Assembly: GCA_964463135.1 (NCBI GenBank)
Contig: CAYXBA010000019.1
Span: 1-64,000, forward strand
Direction of reading: 5' to 3'
Length of the DNA stretch: 64,000 bases
Source of the DNA: UBA6898 sp964463135
GTDB taxonomy: Bacteria > Nitrospirota > Thermodesulfovibrionia > Thermodesulfovibrionales > UBA6898
Below are positions 15,805 to 25,001 of this stretch, piece by piece. The notes beneath the pieces were generated by a model, which made no database searches, was not told where the DNA came from, and was given only the letters and a program-made list of their open reading frames with translations. Every line of letters starts with the position of its first letter. Positions within the stretch are counted from its first letter, which is position 1. The translations under genes were made by a program, and so were the position numbers.

Positions 15805-17034
15805 ATGATAAACATCCCCTCGACATTCAGGATCTCTCTCAGGGCACTGCGCGTGAACAAGATGCGTTCCGGCCTTACCATGCTCGGCATGATCATCGGC
15901 GTCGGCGCGGTGATCGCCATGCTTGCAGTAGGTACGGGTGCGCGGCAGAAGATCTCCGAGCAGATTGCCAGCATCGGGAGCAACCTGATCATGGTGCTCT
16001 CTGGTGCAAGCACTTCCGGCGGTATACGCATGGGAGCCGGTACGCAGCCGACGCTTTCCCTCGGAGATGCCGATGCGGTGGAGAAGGAATGCCCTTCGGT
16101 CCAGGCGGTCGCGCCGATCCTCGGAGGAACTGCACAGATCGTCTACGGCAACCAGAACTGGTCCACGGGTGTGACCGGGACCTCGCCGAACATGCTTGTA
16201 GTCCGCGAATGGAGCCTTGCATCAGGCCGGGGATTTACCGAGGACGATGTGAAGGGTGCGACCAAGGTCTGCCTTATCGGCCAGACCATTGTGGATAACC
16301 TTTTCGGCAGCATCGAGCCTGTGGGACAGGTGATCCGCATCAAGAAGATCCCCTTTACCGTTGTGGGCGTTCTTGAGGGAAAGGGCCAGTCTCCGAACGG
16401 TCAGGACCAGGACGATACCATTTTTGTTCCCATTACCACAGCGCAGAAGAAGCTCTTCGGCACTGCCTTCCCCGGCATGATCCGCCTTATGTCCGTAAAG
16501 GCACGCTCAGCAGAAGACCTCGCAAAGGCCGAGCGGGAGATCACGGACCTGCTGAGACAGCGCCACCGGTTGAGCGCAAGACAGGAAAATGACTTTACAG
16601 TCAGAAATCTGACCCAGATGCTCCAGGCCGCAGAGCAGTCAACAAAGGTGATGACCATACTGCTCGGCGCAATTGCCTCGGTATCTCTTGTGGTGGGCGG
16701 CATCGGCATCATGAACATCATGCTGGTCTCGGTCACGGAAAGGACGAGGGAGATCGGCATCAGGATGGCGGTAGGCGCCAAAACGTGGGACATCAGGCTT
16801 CAGTTCATCATTGAGGCCCTGACGCTCTCGATGATCGGCGGCATCATCGGCATCATCTGCGGCATTACTGCCTCCAAAGTGATCTCAAACATTGCCGGCT
16901 GGTCCATAGTCGTATCGTTGTTCTCTGTCCTGCTTTCGTTCGGCTTTTCCGGTCTGGTCGGGATATTTTTCGGCTTCTATCCCGCATACAAGGCATCCCT
17001 GCTCGATCCTATCGAAGCGCTCAGATACGAATAG
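15805..17034 (+). CDS. ABC permease, MacB/FtsX type
   Basis: 409 residues: a cytoplasm-proximal N-terminus (FRISLRALRVNKMRSGLTMLG), TM1 (about 22-45), a large periplasmic MacB core domain (50-285) and three C-terminal TMs (about 287-400). It ends in the family signature GFYPAYKASLLDPIEALRYE. The fragment ERTREIGIRMAVGAK is the FtsX coupling region. It completes a tripartite export system with the adaptor and ATPase; the outer channel could be the TolC-like protein at 10798. The 145-bp gap before it holds degenerate repeats of the AGCTGA/TCAGC type and no gene. Confidence 0.92.
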   Translation: MINIPSTFRISLRALRVNKMRSGLTMLGMIIGVGAVIAMLAVGTGARQKISEQIASIGSNLIMVLSGASTSGGIRMGAGTQPTLSLGDADAVEKECPSVQAVAPILGGTAQIVYGNQNWSTGVTGTSPNMLVVREWSLASGRGFTEDDVKGATKVCLIGQTIVDNLFGSIEPVGQVIRIKKIPFTVVGVLEGKGQSPNGQDQDDTIFVPITTAQKKLFGTAFPGMIRLMSVKARSAEDLAKAEREITDLLRQRHRLSARQENDFTVRNLTQMLQAAEQSTKVMTILLGAIASVSLVVGGIGIMNIMLVSVTERTREIGIRMAVGAKTWDIRLQFIIEALTLSMIGGIIGIICGITASKVISNIAGWSIVVSLFSVLLSFGFSGLVGIFFGFYPAYKASLLDPIEALRYE

Positions 17035-17064
17035 GGCCGTCGGCCGGACGTAACCCTGCCGTGG

Positions 17065-17126
17065 TTGCAAATGACCCTCCTGATTGATATACTGGGGTTG
17101 ACGGCCAGGACTGCAGTCCTGACCGT
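17065..17126 (+). promoter_or_regulatory. promoter followed by a 26-bp palindrome
   Basis: TTGCAA (17065-17070), 17 bp, TATACT (17088-17093): a good sigma-70 promoter with start near 17100. Directly at the start lies a nearly perfect 26-bp palindrome (17101-17126). Its core is AGGACTGCAGTCCT, with outer arms ACGG and CCGT and one mismatch pair. It ends 20 bp before the GTG of the kinase gene, so it can act as an operator over the start site or as a hairpin at the mRNA 5' end. Confidence 0.65.
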
Positions 17127-17146
17127 TCACTGCGAGGGGAAACGTC

Positions 17147-20113
17147 GTGATCAATCTGAGGACCAGGATCTCTCTTACTGTTGCCCTGCTGGTTGCCGCT
17201 GTCATGGCAGGTCTCGGATATTTTACGCACACGTACTTTGATCAACAGTTCAAGGCGAGCATTTCCTCCAATCAGAACCTGATGATCCAGGTCCTTGCCG
17301 ATGAGATCGATGGCAAGCTCGAAACTGCGCAGCGTCAGCTGGTGGCTGCCTCGAAATTTGTGCCTGACGCAGCCCTGCACGATGCTGATGCTGCCCAGCG
17401 CTTCCTCGATGATCGTCCTGCGCTGATCGAGATCTTCGATAATCATATCGGGCTCTTCACCCCTGCCGGCATCGAGATAACAGAGTCTCCTTCTCTGCCG
17501 GAAAGACGGGGCAAGGACTTTTCCGGGCGTTCCTATATCAGGGACACTATCGCGGCAAAGAGGTCGATCATCACAGACCCCTATATTTCGTCACAGGCGC
17601 ACAACCATCCGGCGATCGTGATGACCGCCCCGATCATGGACCAAAAAGGCATGCTGAAAGGCATTCTGATCGGCAGTATCGATCTGACCCATGAAAATAT
17701 CCTCGGCCATATAGCCAAAATAAAAGTCGGGCAGAGAGGGTATCTGTACCTGACGACTGCGGACCGGACCGTGATCATACATCCGAGACCGGAGCAGATC
17801 TTTAAACAGATCACGCCCGGCATGAACAGACTGTATGACCGTGTCATTAATGAGGGGTTCGAGGGTACGGATGATACGGAAAACTATGCCGGGACAGCAA
17901 TGCTCACAACCTTTAAGCGGCTGAAGGTGAATCAATGGATCCTTGCGGCAAACTATCCGATTGATGAAGCATATGCACCGGTGCATAGGGCTGTCCGGTA
18001 TTTTCAGATCGGCGCAGCAGCCGGCACCGTTATCATTGTCCTCTTTACATGGCTGTTCATGAATACCATTACCGCGCATCTTGCGGCCTTTACGCGCCAC
18101 GTTGCCCGGCTTCCCCAGCTTATGGGTGATGAACGGATGATGGTGATCAGTAAGGACGACGAGATCGGGACCCTTTCCCGGGTCTTTAATGGCATGGTCA
18201 GGGAACTTGACGATCAGGGCCGTGCGCTCAGGGAAAGTGCCGAGAAGTATCAGGCGATCATCGATGCAGAGCCGGAATGCGTCAAGATCCTTGACGAAAA
18301 TGCCAACCTCATTATGATGAACCGTGCCGGCCTGTCGATGATCCAGGCAGATTCCCTGGAACAGGTGAAGGGTCAGTGTATCTGTCCGATGATCACGTCA
18401 GAGTACCTGCCGGCCTTCATGGAACTCACGAGGAAAGTCTTTCAGGGAGAATCCGGCACCCTTGTTTTTGAGATCGTCGGCGCCAAGGGGCGGCACCGCT
18501 GGCTCGAGACCCATGCTGTCCCGCTCAGGAACGCGAAGAATGAGATAGTAGCGTTATTGGGAGTGACCCGCGACATCACGGAAAGCAGGCAGGCCGAGCA
18601 GGCCTTGCGGGAGTCAGAGCGTCGTTTCCGGGAGACACTCGAGAACGCAAATCTCATAGCGGTCCAGCTTGATGAGGAGGGAACGATCACCTTTGCCAAT
18701 AAATATCTTGCTGCGCTTACCGGTTATGCCCTGCCGGATATCATGGGCAGCAACTGGTTCGATATGTTCATCCCTGCTGATCTGCGCGACAGGACGAGGG
18801 AGGTACATACCGCCAATATCCGGCAGCAGATCATCCAGCAGTTCGAGAACGAGATCCTGACGCAGGCCGGGGAACGCCTGCTCATTGCCTGGACGAATTC
18901 CCATATGCTCGGTGCGAGCGGTGCTGTTATCGGCATCACCTCCCTCGGCCTGGACATTACGGAACACCGGAGGCTGGAAGAGCAGCTGCGCCAGACCCAG
19001 AAGCTCGAATCGATCGGCACCCTGGCCGGCGGCATTGCCCATGACTTCAACAACCTTCTGCAGGGCATATTCGGATACCTGTCCATGGCGAGGATCAGCA
19101 TCGATGACAGGGACAAGGCCCTTTCGATGCTGGAGCAGGCAGAAAAGGCGCTCCATCTTTCCGTCAACCTTACCTCGCAGCTGCTCACCTTCTCCAAGGG
19201 CGGCAGGCCGGTGATAAAACAGGTCAGACTTCATCAGGTGATCGACAATGCGGTAAAGTTTGCCTTGAGCGGATCTCAGAGCCGCTGCGATCTTGTTATC
19301 CCTGAACAGCTCTGGCCGATCCTGGCCGATGAGGGGCAGATCAGCCAGGTGATCCAGAACATCGTGCTGAATGCAGACCAGGCCATGCCCCTGGGTGGTG
19401 CCATCCGGATCGAGGCATACAACAGTGAGGTCCCCGGCGCGGGTATGCCGGCTGTTCTTAAGAAAGGCAGATATGTGATGGTCTCGATCCGCGATACCGG
19501 CGTCGGGATCCCGCAGGAATACCTTTCGAAGATATTTGATCCTTATTTTACGACAAAAGAGAAGGGCAGCGGTCTGGGGCTTGCAACATCGTATTCGATC
19601 ATCAGAAATCATGGCGGTCTGGTCGAGGTATCTTCAGAAATGGGCAGGGGAACAGTCTTTACGATCTATATTCCGGCGGAAGCGGCATTGGAAGAAGACA
19701 GAGAACAAACGGTCGTGACGGAGCGGGGAAAGAGGGCGAAGATCCTGGTGATGGATGACGAGGCAATAGTAAGAAACGTTGCCGGCGAGCTGATCAGCGC
19801 TCTTGGCCATGAGGTAGAGCTGGCTGAACATGGTGAGGCAGCAACGGAGCTGTACAGGAATGCAAAGCAGGCAGGCCGGCCCTTTGACCTGGTGATCCTG
19901 GATCTTACCATACGGGGCGGCATGGGGGGATTGGAGACGCTGAAGAGGCTGAAGGAGATTGACCCTGAGGTCAGAGTGGTAGTTTCGAGCGGGTATTCAG
20001 ATGATTCCGCCATGGGCGGGTCTATGCAGCACGGATTCATAGCGTCTCTGAAGAAGCCATATACCATCGAGGCCCTGAGGAACATGTTGTCAGCAGTGCT
20101 GGGCGACGCATAA
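17147..20113 (+). CDS. Cache-HAMP-PAS-PAS hybrid histidine kinase
   Basis: 988 residues. TM1 about 8-28; periplasmic double-Cache domain (30-285, with GRSYIRDT and DPYISSQ segments); TM2 about 287-305; HAMP about 308-360; PAS 1 (365-485); PAS 2 (490-610). HisKA has phospho-acceptor His632 in GGIAHDFNNLLQG; HATPase ends GLGLATSYSIIRNHGG; a C-terminal receiver (about 865-985) has LVILDLTIRGGMGG. The kinase core belongs to the AHDFNN class of orphan hybrids. It is a close paralogue of the protein at 25002-27977, sharing especially PAS 1. No downstream regulator with a DNA-binding domain is adjacent. GTG start follows GAGGGG. Confidence 0.93.
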   Translation: MINLRTRISLTVALLVAAVMAGLGYFTHTYFDQQFKASISSNQNLMIQVLADEIDGKLETAQRQLVAASKFVPDAALHDADAAQRFLDDRPALIEIFDNHIGLFTPAGIEITESPSLPERRGKDFSGRSYIRDTIAAKRSIITDPYISSQAHNHPAIVMTAPIMDQKGMLKGILIGSIDLTHENILGHIAKIKVGQRGYLYLTTADRTVIIHPRPEQIFKQITPGMNRLYDRVINEGFEGTDDTENYAGTAMLTTFKRLKVNQWILAANYPIDEAYAPVHRAVRYFQIGAAAGTVIIVLFTWLFMNTITAHLAAFTRHVARLPQLMGDERMMVISKDDEIGTLSRVFNGMVRELDDQGRALRESAEKYQAIIDAEPECVKILDENANLIMMNRAGLSMIQADSLEQVKGQCICPMITSEYLPAFMELTRKVFQGESGTLVFEIVGAKGRHRWLETHAVPLRNAKNEIVALLGVTRDITESRQAEQALRESERRFRETLENANLIAVQLDEEGTITFANKYLAALTGYALPDIMGSNWFDMFIPADLRDRTREVHTANIRQQIIQQFENEILTQAGERLLIAWTNSHMLGASGAVIGITSLGLDITEHRRLEEQLRQTQKLESIGTLAGGIAHDFNNLLQGIFGYLSMARISIDDRDKALSMLEQAEKALHLSVNLTSQLLTFSKGGRPVIKQVRLHQVIDNAVKFALSGSQSRCDLVIPEQLWPILADEGQISQVIQNIVLNADQAMPLGGAIRIEAYNSEVPGAGMPAVLKKGRYVMVSIRDTGVGIPQEYLSKIFDPYFTTKEKGSGLGLATSYSIIRNHGGLVEVSSEMGRGTVFTIYIPAEAALEEDREQTVVTERGKRAKILVMDDEAIVRNVAGELISALGHEVELAEHGEAATELYRNAKQAGRPFDLVILDLTIRGGMGGLETLKRLKEIDPEVRVVVSSGYSDDSAMGGSMQHGFIASLKKPYTIEALRNMLSAVLGDA

Positions 20114-20116
20114 AAA

Positions 20117-20142
20117 AAGGCCCTGCATGAGCAGGGCCTTTT
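20117..20142 (+). terminator. rho-independent terminator after the hybrid kinase
   Basis: Stem AAGGCCCTGC (20117-20126) / GCAGGGCCTT (20131-20140) around ATGA, with A-run before and TT after. It lies four bases after the kinase stop. The A-rich left flank could also allow weak termination in the opposite direction. Confidence 0.85.
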
Positions 20143-20180
20143 GAAGAACAGATCACCATTATTTTACTGCCGGTCTATTT

Positions 20181-20315
20181 AGATTCTGTTTATAAAGCAA
20201 GAAGTTGTCATCCTCGGGCTTGACCCGGGGATCCAGAACATATTGAAATCAATGGATTCCCGCCTTCGCGAGAATGACAGCCAAAAACAAAAAAGGCAGT
20301 TTATAAACAGATTCT
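20181..20315. repeat. MITE/REP-like element with terminal inverted repeats
   Basis: Outer inverted repeats AGATTCTGTTTATAAA (20181-20196) and TTTATAAACAGATTCT (20300-20315) match except at one position. Nested inside (20206-20280) is the widespread palindromic unit that starts TGTCATCCTCGGG, passes through GGGGATCCAG and GGATTCCCGCC, and ends GAGAATGACAG. There is no ORF. The right end overlaps the stop codon of the gene at 20314-20697, so the element has supplied the last bases of that gene. I infer a non-autonomous mobile element. Confidence 0.65.
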
Positions 20316-20697
20316 ATTTAATGAGAACAGCCAGACCGCCGATAACCGGCAGTTTCTTTGCGCCTCCATTTATCGCGTTCATGATGCCGATGATCATAAG
20401 CGCGAAGCAGACAAACCAGAATGCCGGCATAAGCATCATAATCATCAGGGGCCCCAGAAAAGGGATGAACGCCAGGATGGCTGATACTATGCCCAGTGCC
20501 ACGCCGCCGACAGCCCCGAAGATAAGGAATATCAGCTGCTGGTTCGCATGAAACCTGGCATAGAGGCTGTTCTTTGACTCGGTCACCAGCGGGATGAAAA
20601 AGAGGATCGGGAATATGTACCCCACGATCGCCAGAACCTTGTTCTTCTCCACCTCCGCTGCATCAAACTGCGTGATCTCCTGATCTGTCTCGCCCAT
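20314..20697 (-). CDS. small DUF4870-like membrane protein
   Basis: 127 residues. An acidic cytosolic N-terminus (ETDQEITQFDAAEVEKNK) leads into about three hydrophobic stretches: residues 22-38, 55-75 and 78-108. The sequence LYARFHANQQLIFLIFG is the hallmark of the DUF4870 family, whose members have xxxRFHxxQ before a TM helix. Function is unknown. GAGGAGG precedes the ATG. The 3' end lies in the inverted-repeat element. No operon partner is evident: hisH ends 120 bp upstream on the same strand. Confidence 0.75.
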   Translation of the reverse strand: MGETDQEITQFDAAEVEKNKVLAIVGYIFPILFFIPLVTESKNSLYARFHANQQLIFLIFGAVGGVALGIVSAILAFIPFLGPLMIMMLMPAFWFVCFALMIIGIMNAINGGAKKLPVIGGLAVLIK

Positions 20698-20818
20698 TGA
20701 ACCCTCCTCGCTCTATTTTTAATTGTAAGACCCGGAACAGCAGAACGATATTTTCACAAACAGTAGCACAGAGGGTGGCGGATTACAACAGAAAACAGGA
20801 AAGAGAGCAGAGGCGGTG

Positions 20819-21430
20819 TCAGGTCTTCCTTACAAACTCCCCGAAGCCCTTCAGTATCCTGAGGCCAAGCTCCTGGCTCTTTTCCGGGTGGAACTGCGTT
20901 GCAAAGACATTGTCCTTCCAGATCATGGAGGTGAAGCTGCCGTTATAGTCTGTGGTACCGCTGACGATTTCCCTGTCCTCAGGGACAACATAGAAGGAAT
21001 GCACGAAATAGAAATAGGCATTGTCCTCAATATCGCCGAATATCGGCGGTCTCTTCACAAGATCGACCGTGTTCCAGCCCATATGCGGAACCTTCATGCC
21101 AGTGCCGAAGCGGACAACCTTTCCCCTGAAAACGTCGAGCCCCTTGCAGGTTCCGAACTCCTCTGATTCGCTGAAAAGCACCTGAAGGCCGAGGCAGATG
21201 CCGAGATACGGTTTGCCCTTCTGAATGGAGCGGACCACGCTTTCGGTGAGCGACAGGTCAGTAAGGTTCCGGATGCAGTCCCTGAAGGCGCCAACGCCCG
21301 GCAGCACCACTGCCCGTGCATCATCGATCACCTGCGGGGATGAGGTCACCTTCGCGTCTATGCCGACCTTCTGGAAGCCTTTCTCAACGCTCCTCAGATT
21401 GCCCATGCCATAATCAACGATCGCTATCAT
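20819..21430 (-). CDS. hisH: imidazole glycerol phosphate synthase, glutaminase subunit HisH
   Basis: 203 residues, standard length. A class I glutamine amidotransferase supplies ammonia to HisF in histidine and purine-intermediate biosynthesis. The nucleophile Cys79 lies in YLGICLGLQ, and His181/Glu183 in FHPEKSQ complete the triad. N-terminal IAIVDYGMGNLRSV and LPGVGAF are typical. No other his gene is in the window, so it is separated from hisF and flanked by signalling genes. A perfect TTGACA lies upstream (see promoter). The start shows no Shine-Dalgarno, consistent with leaderless or weak initiation. Confidence 0.95.
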   Translation of the reverse strand: MIAIVDYGMGNLRSVEKGFQKVGIDAKVTSSPQVIDDARAVVLPGVGAFRDCIRNLTDLSLTESVVRSIQKGKPYLGICLGLQVLFSESEEFGTCKGLDVFRGKVVRFGTGMKVPHMGWNTVDLVKRPPIFGDIEDNAYFYFVHSFYVVPEDREIVSGTTDYNGSFTSMIWKDNVFATQFHPEKSQELGLRILKGFGEFVRKT

Positions 21431-21436
21431 CTTTTT

Positions 21437-21466
21437 AGATTACGTTCCCGAAAAAAGAATTGTCAA
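21437..21466 (-). promoter_or_regulatory. possible hisH promoter placing the start at the ATG
   Basis: On the minus strand TTGACA (21461-21466), 18 bp and TAATCT (21437-21442) are followed after six bases by the hisH ATG, so transcription would start at or next to the start codon. The -35 is perfect and the -10 poor (3 of 6). There is no ribosome site, which fits a leaderless message. Confidence 0.4.
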
Positions 21467-21540
21467 TTGTTTGAATTCGTGTCTTTGCCGGTGCGGGAAT
21501 ATGAATGACAGGGACAGGCTGGATCTGCACGGCTTTTCTG

Positions 21541-24500
21541 CTACTTCGCAAGACTCTTTGCAAAGGCGGATAATTCCGCTATCTCTGTCGCCAGCTCATT
21601 GAGCGACTCCGCGATGTCTGTCAGGTCCCTGTCACGTCCCTTCTCCTCTATTGTCGTGGCGACGGAAAAGACCTTATGGGCAGACAGCATGCCTGCCACG
21701 CCTTTGATGTTGTGGCTGAAATGTTCAATGGTGTCTGCATCTCCTGACCTGGCTGCATCTTCAAGGGCGCTGAGCTGTGCAGGGGCCGTATCGAGAAATT
21801 TCCCGAGCATTGTCCTGAAGAAAGCCGCGTCATTGTCAAATCTCGACATGGCAGAGGTCATATCAACCGGGCATGTCCCGGAGGCATCTTCTGCAGCCTC
21901 TTCTTCTTTCTCTCTGACCGGTTTCCCTGGCCTGAAATGACGGGCAGTCTGCAACCGGGCGCATTGTTCGATGAGCCTGAAGAGCTCGTGGGGATCTATC
22001 GGCTTGGAGAGATAATCATCCATGCCTGCCTCCATGCATTTTTCCCGGTCGCCCTTCATGGCAAGTGCTGTCATTGCCACAATTGCCGTATGTCTGCTGC
22101 CGGCCTCCTTTTCCCTGATCAGCTTTGTGGCAGTGATCCCGTCGATCTCGGGCATCTGAACATCCATAAGAACAATGTCAAACTCATGTTCTTCGACTGC
22201 CTCCAGTGCTGCGCGGCCATTGTCCGCCACCTCGACCATGTTGTATCCACCCCTTTTCAGCATTGCCACGATCAATTTCTGATTGATCTCATTGTCCTCT
22301 GCCACAAGGATCCTGAGACTGCTGAATTTCCTGTCGAGAATGGCATACCGCGTCACCACCGGCGATATCTCCCTGCGCTTGCCCTCTGCCCGTGCGCTCA
22401 GGATAGCGGCCATGACGTCCAGCAGAAACGTCTGCTTCACCGGTTTTACCAGATACCCTTCGACGCCAAGCTCCCGCAGACGGGCAACGTCCCCGCGGTT
22501 CCCCAAAGAGGTGATGACAATGATGGCAGTATCTTTGATGGAGGGGGTGTTTCTGATGATCGCGGCTGCTCGCTCGCCGTTCATGTCAGGCATCTGCATA
22601 TCCAGTATTACCACATGGTACGAATTTCCGGCATCGGCAGCCCTTCCGAGAGCCGCAACGGTGGCTGCGCCGCCTGTTACCGCGTCTGCGACGGCTCCGA
22701 CGCCGTTGAACATCTTTGTCAGGATGGCCCTGTTCGACTCATTTTCGTCCGAGATCAGCACCCGGATACCCCTGAAATTAAATCCCTGAACCTCTTCCGG
22801 AGCGTGCATACCCTGCTGTCTTTCCAGGGAGAGGGTGAACCAGAAACTGCTGCCCCTGCCGGGTTCACTGTCAAGGGCAATGCTGCCGCCCATCATGTCG
22901 ACCAGCTTTTTGGATATCGAGAGGCCGAGCCCGGTGCCTCCGTGAATGCGGGTGGTTGAACCGTCAGCCTGCACAAAGGCCTCGAATATGTTCTGCTGCT
23001 TATCCGCAGCAATGCCAATCCCCGAATCCTTCACGCGGAACAATATGCTCGCTGCATCATCGGTACCCTCTATCAGTTCAGCGCTGATCAGGATGTTGCC
23101 CTCCTGCGTAAACTTCACGGCATTGCCTCCCAGGTTCAGCAGGACCTGGCGCAGTCTGCCCGGATCTCCCCTGAGCAGCGACGGCACATTGTGGCTCAGA
23201 AGCAGGGCGAGTTCAAGCCCCTTTTGCGCTGCCTGGGGTGCCAGGGTATCGATCACGTCCTCCATGAGTACCCGCAGATTGAAGTCGGTGATATCCAGGG
23301 TCATCTTGCCTGCATCGATCTTCGAAAAATCGAGGATATCGTTGATCAGATCCAGGAGCGCATACGCGCTCTTGCGCACGGTCATCAGATAGTCCCGCTG
23401 TTCAGCGGTCAGGTCCGTATCCAGCGCCAGAAGCGTCATGCCGATAATGCCGTTCATCGGCGTGCGGATCTCATGGCTCATATTCGCGAGGATCTCGGAT
23501 TTCAGCCTGCTGGCCTCTTCAGAGGCAAGACGCGCTGCGACCAGTTCATTATGCTTGATCTGCAGGATATGCATCATATTGCTGAAGGTCTCGCGGATCT
23601 CGAAGCCCGGGTCTATGATCGACATTTTATATACGCGGCATTCCTTGCAGTCGCTGAACTTTCGCGCAAAATGTCCCTGCACCTGGCTGCCGCAATGCGT
23701 GCCTGCTATCTGCCAGCAGCGGATATGCTCCTTCCCATACACCGGACATTGGTGATGGCCGCAGTTGAGGACCTGCCAGCAGACAGGGATATAAGGATTT
23801 TCCATCGGTTCATATGCGTAGGATTCGAACCCTTTCTTCTTCTCTATGTCCGATATGATCTCCGCAAATATCGAGAGGGCTGAACGCAGGTTGTTGCGGT
23901 CTGTCTCTATCTTTGCATACGCATTCTTCAGTTCAACGGTCTTTGCCTGAAGATCTCCCAGTGTGTGGTAAAGGGCGTCCTCGACCATCTGGCGTTTTGT
24001 GGTGTCATGAAAGATCGCCCGGAACGAATTGGGCTGTCCGTCCTTGAAACCGCAGACAATACTCCCCTCCACCTGAATGACTTCGCCGGACTTGGTCGTG
24101 AACCTGGCCTCTATGCGGTCTATCGTCTTCCCTGCCAGCAGCGCGTCAAAGGCATCAACGAACATCTGCCGGTCTTCAGAATGGACGATCTCCAGGAAAG
24201 GCCACCCCTCGATCTCATCCTGCCTGTATTCCATTACCTTGAGCCACGATTGATTGACGTACACCATGGCCCCTGCAGGCGAGATGATCTGGATAAGGTC
24301 ATTTGCGCTGTCGAACAGGTCCCTGTACCGCTCCTCGCTTTCCCTCAGCGCTATTTCAGACCGGTACAGCGTCTGCAGCGGCAGGTTTCTCAGGGCAATG
24401 AAGACGATTGCACCGACAAGGGAGCCCAGGAGGGCGAAGAGTGCTGTTCTTTCGACCAGCGGGCGGACAGAGCGGTAGATCTCGACCCTGATCCGGGTGT

Positions 24501-24858
24501 TGTCAGGGCCGGTAAACAGTGCGGACTGCATGATAAAAGGCCGTTTGATGTCGTCTGCTGTTTCGGCCATGACCACATCCTGGTCATTGACGAGGCGCCG
24601 GATCTCTCCGCCGCTCTGTTTGAGGCGCTGCGAAATGGATTCCGTAAGTTTCTCCTGCCCGATCTCCCTGTCCGGCCCTTGCAGGTTCATGGAATGAGAG
24701 ATGATGGCGGCATTGATCTCGGCGTCGGTCTTCAGGCTGCCGGCCATATACTGATAGGAGATGACGTAATAACTAAGGGGAATGGCAACTACGAATATGC
24801 CGATGATCGCGGCAGAGATGTAGGTGATAACCCGCGATATGGTGCGTCTCCGCTTCAC
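21541..24858 (-). CDS. hybrid histidine kinase with cysteine-rich insert, two receivers and HPt
   Basis: 1105 residues. TM1 about 10-35, a short periplasmic domain (36-135), TM2 about 138-157 and PAS (175-295). An insert (about 356-412) has seven cysteines at 360, 366, 371, 381, 389, 404 and 407 with two CWQ motifs. HisKA has phospho-acceptor His462 in MSHEIRTPMNG; HATPase contains GTGLGLSISKKLV. Two receivers follow (VVILDMQMPDMNG and IVLMDVQMPEIDG), and a C-terminal HPt has HFSHNIKGVAG. This BarA/RpfC-like layout carries a full phosphorelay in one chain. The cysteine insert resembles two-CW modules of other sensor proteins and may bind metal or a cluster. The output regulator is not adjacent. 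Confidence 0.93.
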   Translation of the reverse strand: MKRRRTISRVITYISAAIIGIFVVAIPLSYYVISYQYMAGSLKTDAEINAAIISHSMNLQGPDREIGQEKLTESISQRLKQSGGEIRRLVNDQDVVMAETADDIKRPFIMQSALFTGPDNTRIRVEIYRSVRPLVERTALFALLGSLVGAIVFIALRNLPLQTLYRSEIALRESEERYRDLFDSANDLIQIISPAGAMVYVNQSWLKVMEYRQDEIEGWPFLEIVHSEDRQMFVDAFDALLAGKTIDRIEARFTTKSGEVIQVEGSIVCGFKDGQPNSFRAIFHDTTKRQMVEDALYHTLGDLQAKTVELKNAYAKIETDRNNLRSALSIFAEIISDIEKKKGFESYAYEPMENPYIPVCWQVLNCGHHQCPVYGKEHIRCWQIAGTHCGSQVQGHFARKFSDCKECRVYKMSIIDPGFEIRETFSNMMHILQIKHNELVAARLASEEASRLKSEILANMSHEIRTPMNGIIGMTLLALDTDLTAEQRDYLMTVRKSAYALLDLINDILDFSKIDAGKMTLDITDFNLRVLMEDVIDTLAPQAAQKGLELALLLSHNVPSLLRGDPGRLRQVLLNLGGNAVKFTQEGNILISAELIEGTDDAASILFRVKDSGIGIAADKQQNIFEAFVQADGSTTRIHGGTGLGLSISKKLVDMMGGSIALDSEPGRGSSFWFTLSLERQQGMHAPEEVQGFNFRGIRVLISDENESNRAILTKMFNGVGAVADAVTGGAATVAALGRAADAGNSYHVVILDMQMPDMNGERAAAIIRNTPSIKDTAIIVITSLGNRGDVARLRELGVEGYLVKPVKQTFLLDVMAAILSARAEGKRREISPVVTRYAILDRKFSSLRILVAEDNEINQKLIVAMLKRGGYNMVEVADNGRAALEAVEEHEFDIVLMDVQMPEIDGITATKLIREKEAGSRHTAIVAMTALAMKGDREKCMEAGMDDYLSKPIDPHELFRLIEQCARLQTARHFRPGKPVREKEEEAAEDASGTCPVDMTSAMSRFDNDAAFFRTMLGKFLDTAPAQLSALEDAARSGDADTIEHFSHNIKGVAGMLSAHKVFSVATTIEEKGRDRDLTDIAESLNELATEIAELSAFAKSLAK

Positions 24859-24923
24859 CCTGTAATACGTTCCTGGTCTGTCATATGGTTAATATCAGAA
24901 CTATTTTGAACTGCACCTCTTCC

Positions 24924-24952
24924 GCGGGTTTGAACCCGCGATGCTATTATAC
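24924..24952 (-). promoter_or_regulatory. -10 element and hairpin upstream of the hybrid kinase
   Basis: On the minus strand a perfect TATAAT (24947-24952) lies about 90 bp before the kinase start, with only a weak -35. Just downstream is the inverted repeat CGCGGG/CCCGCG around a six-base loop (24924-24941), which would be at the 5' end of the mRNA. It has no T-run and is therefore not a terminator. Confidence 0.4.
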
Positions 24953-25001
24953 GAAATTGGCGCCAAAATCTTAATGGGTTCTTATCGGTGATATGTATGT
25001 T

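Noticed and set aside
21937..22959. 340-codon plus-strand frame over the hybrid kinase
   Set aside because: Antisense shadow: the minus strand has continuous kinase and receiver motifs here.
24924..24941. GC-rich inverted repeat CGCGGG/CCCGCG as a terminator
   Set aside because: No T-run on either strand; more likely part of the 5' leader of the kinase gene.
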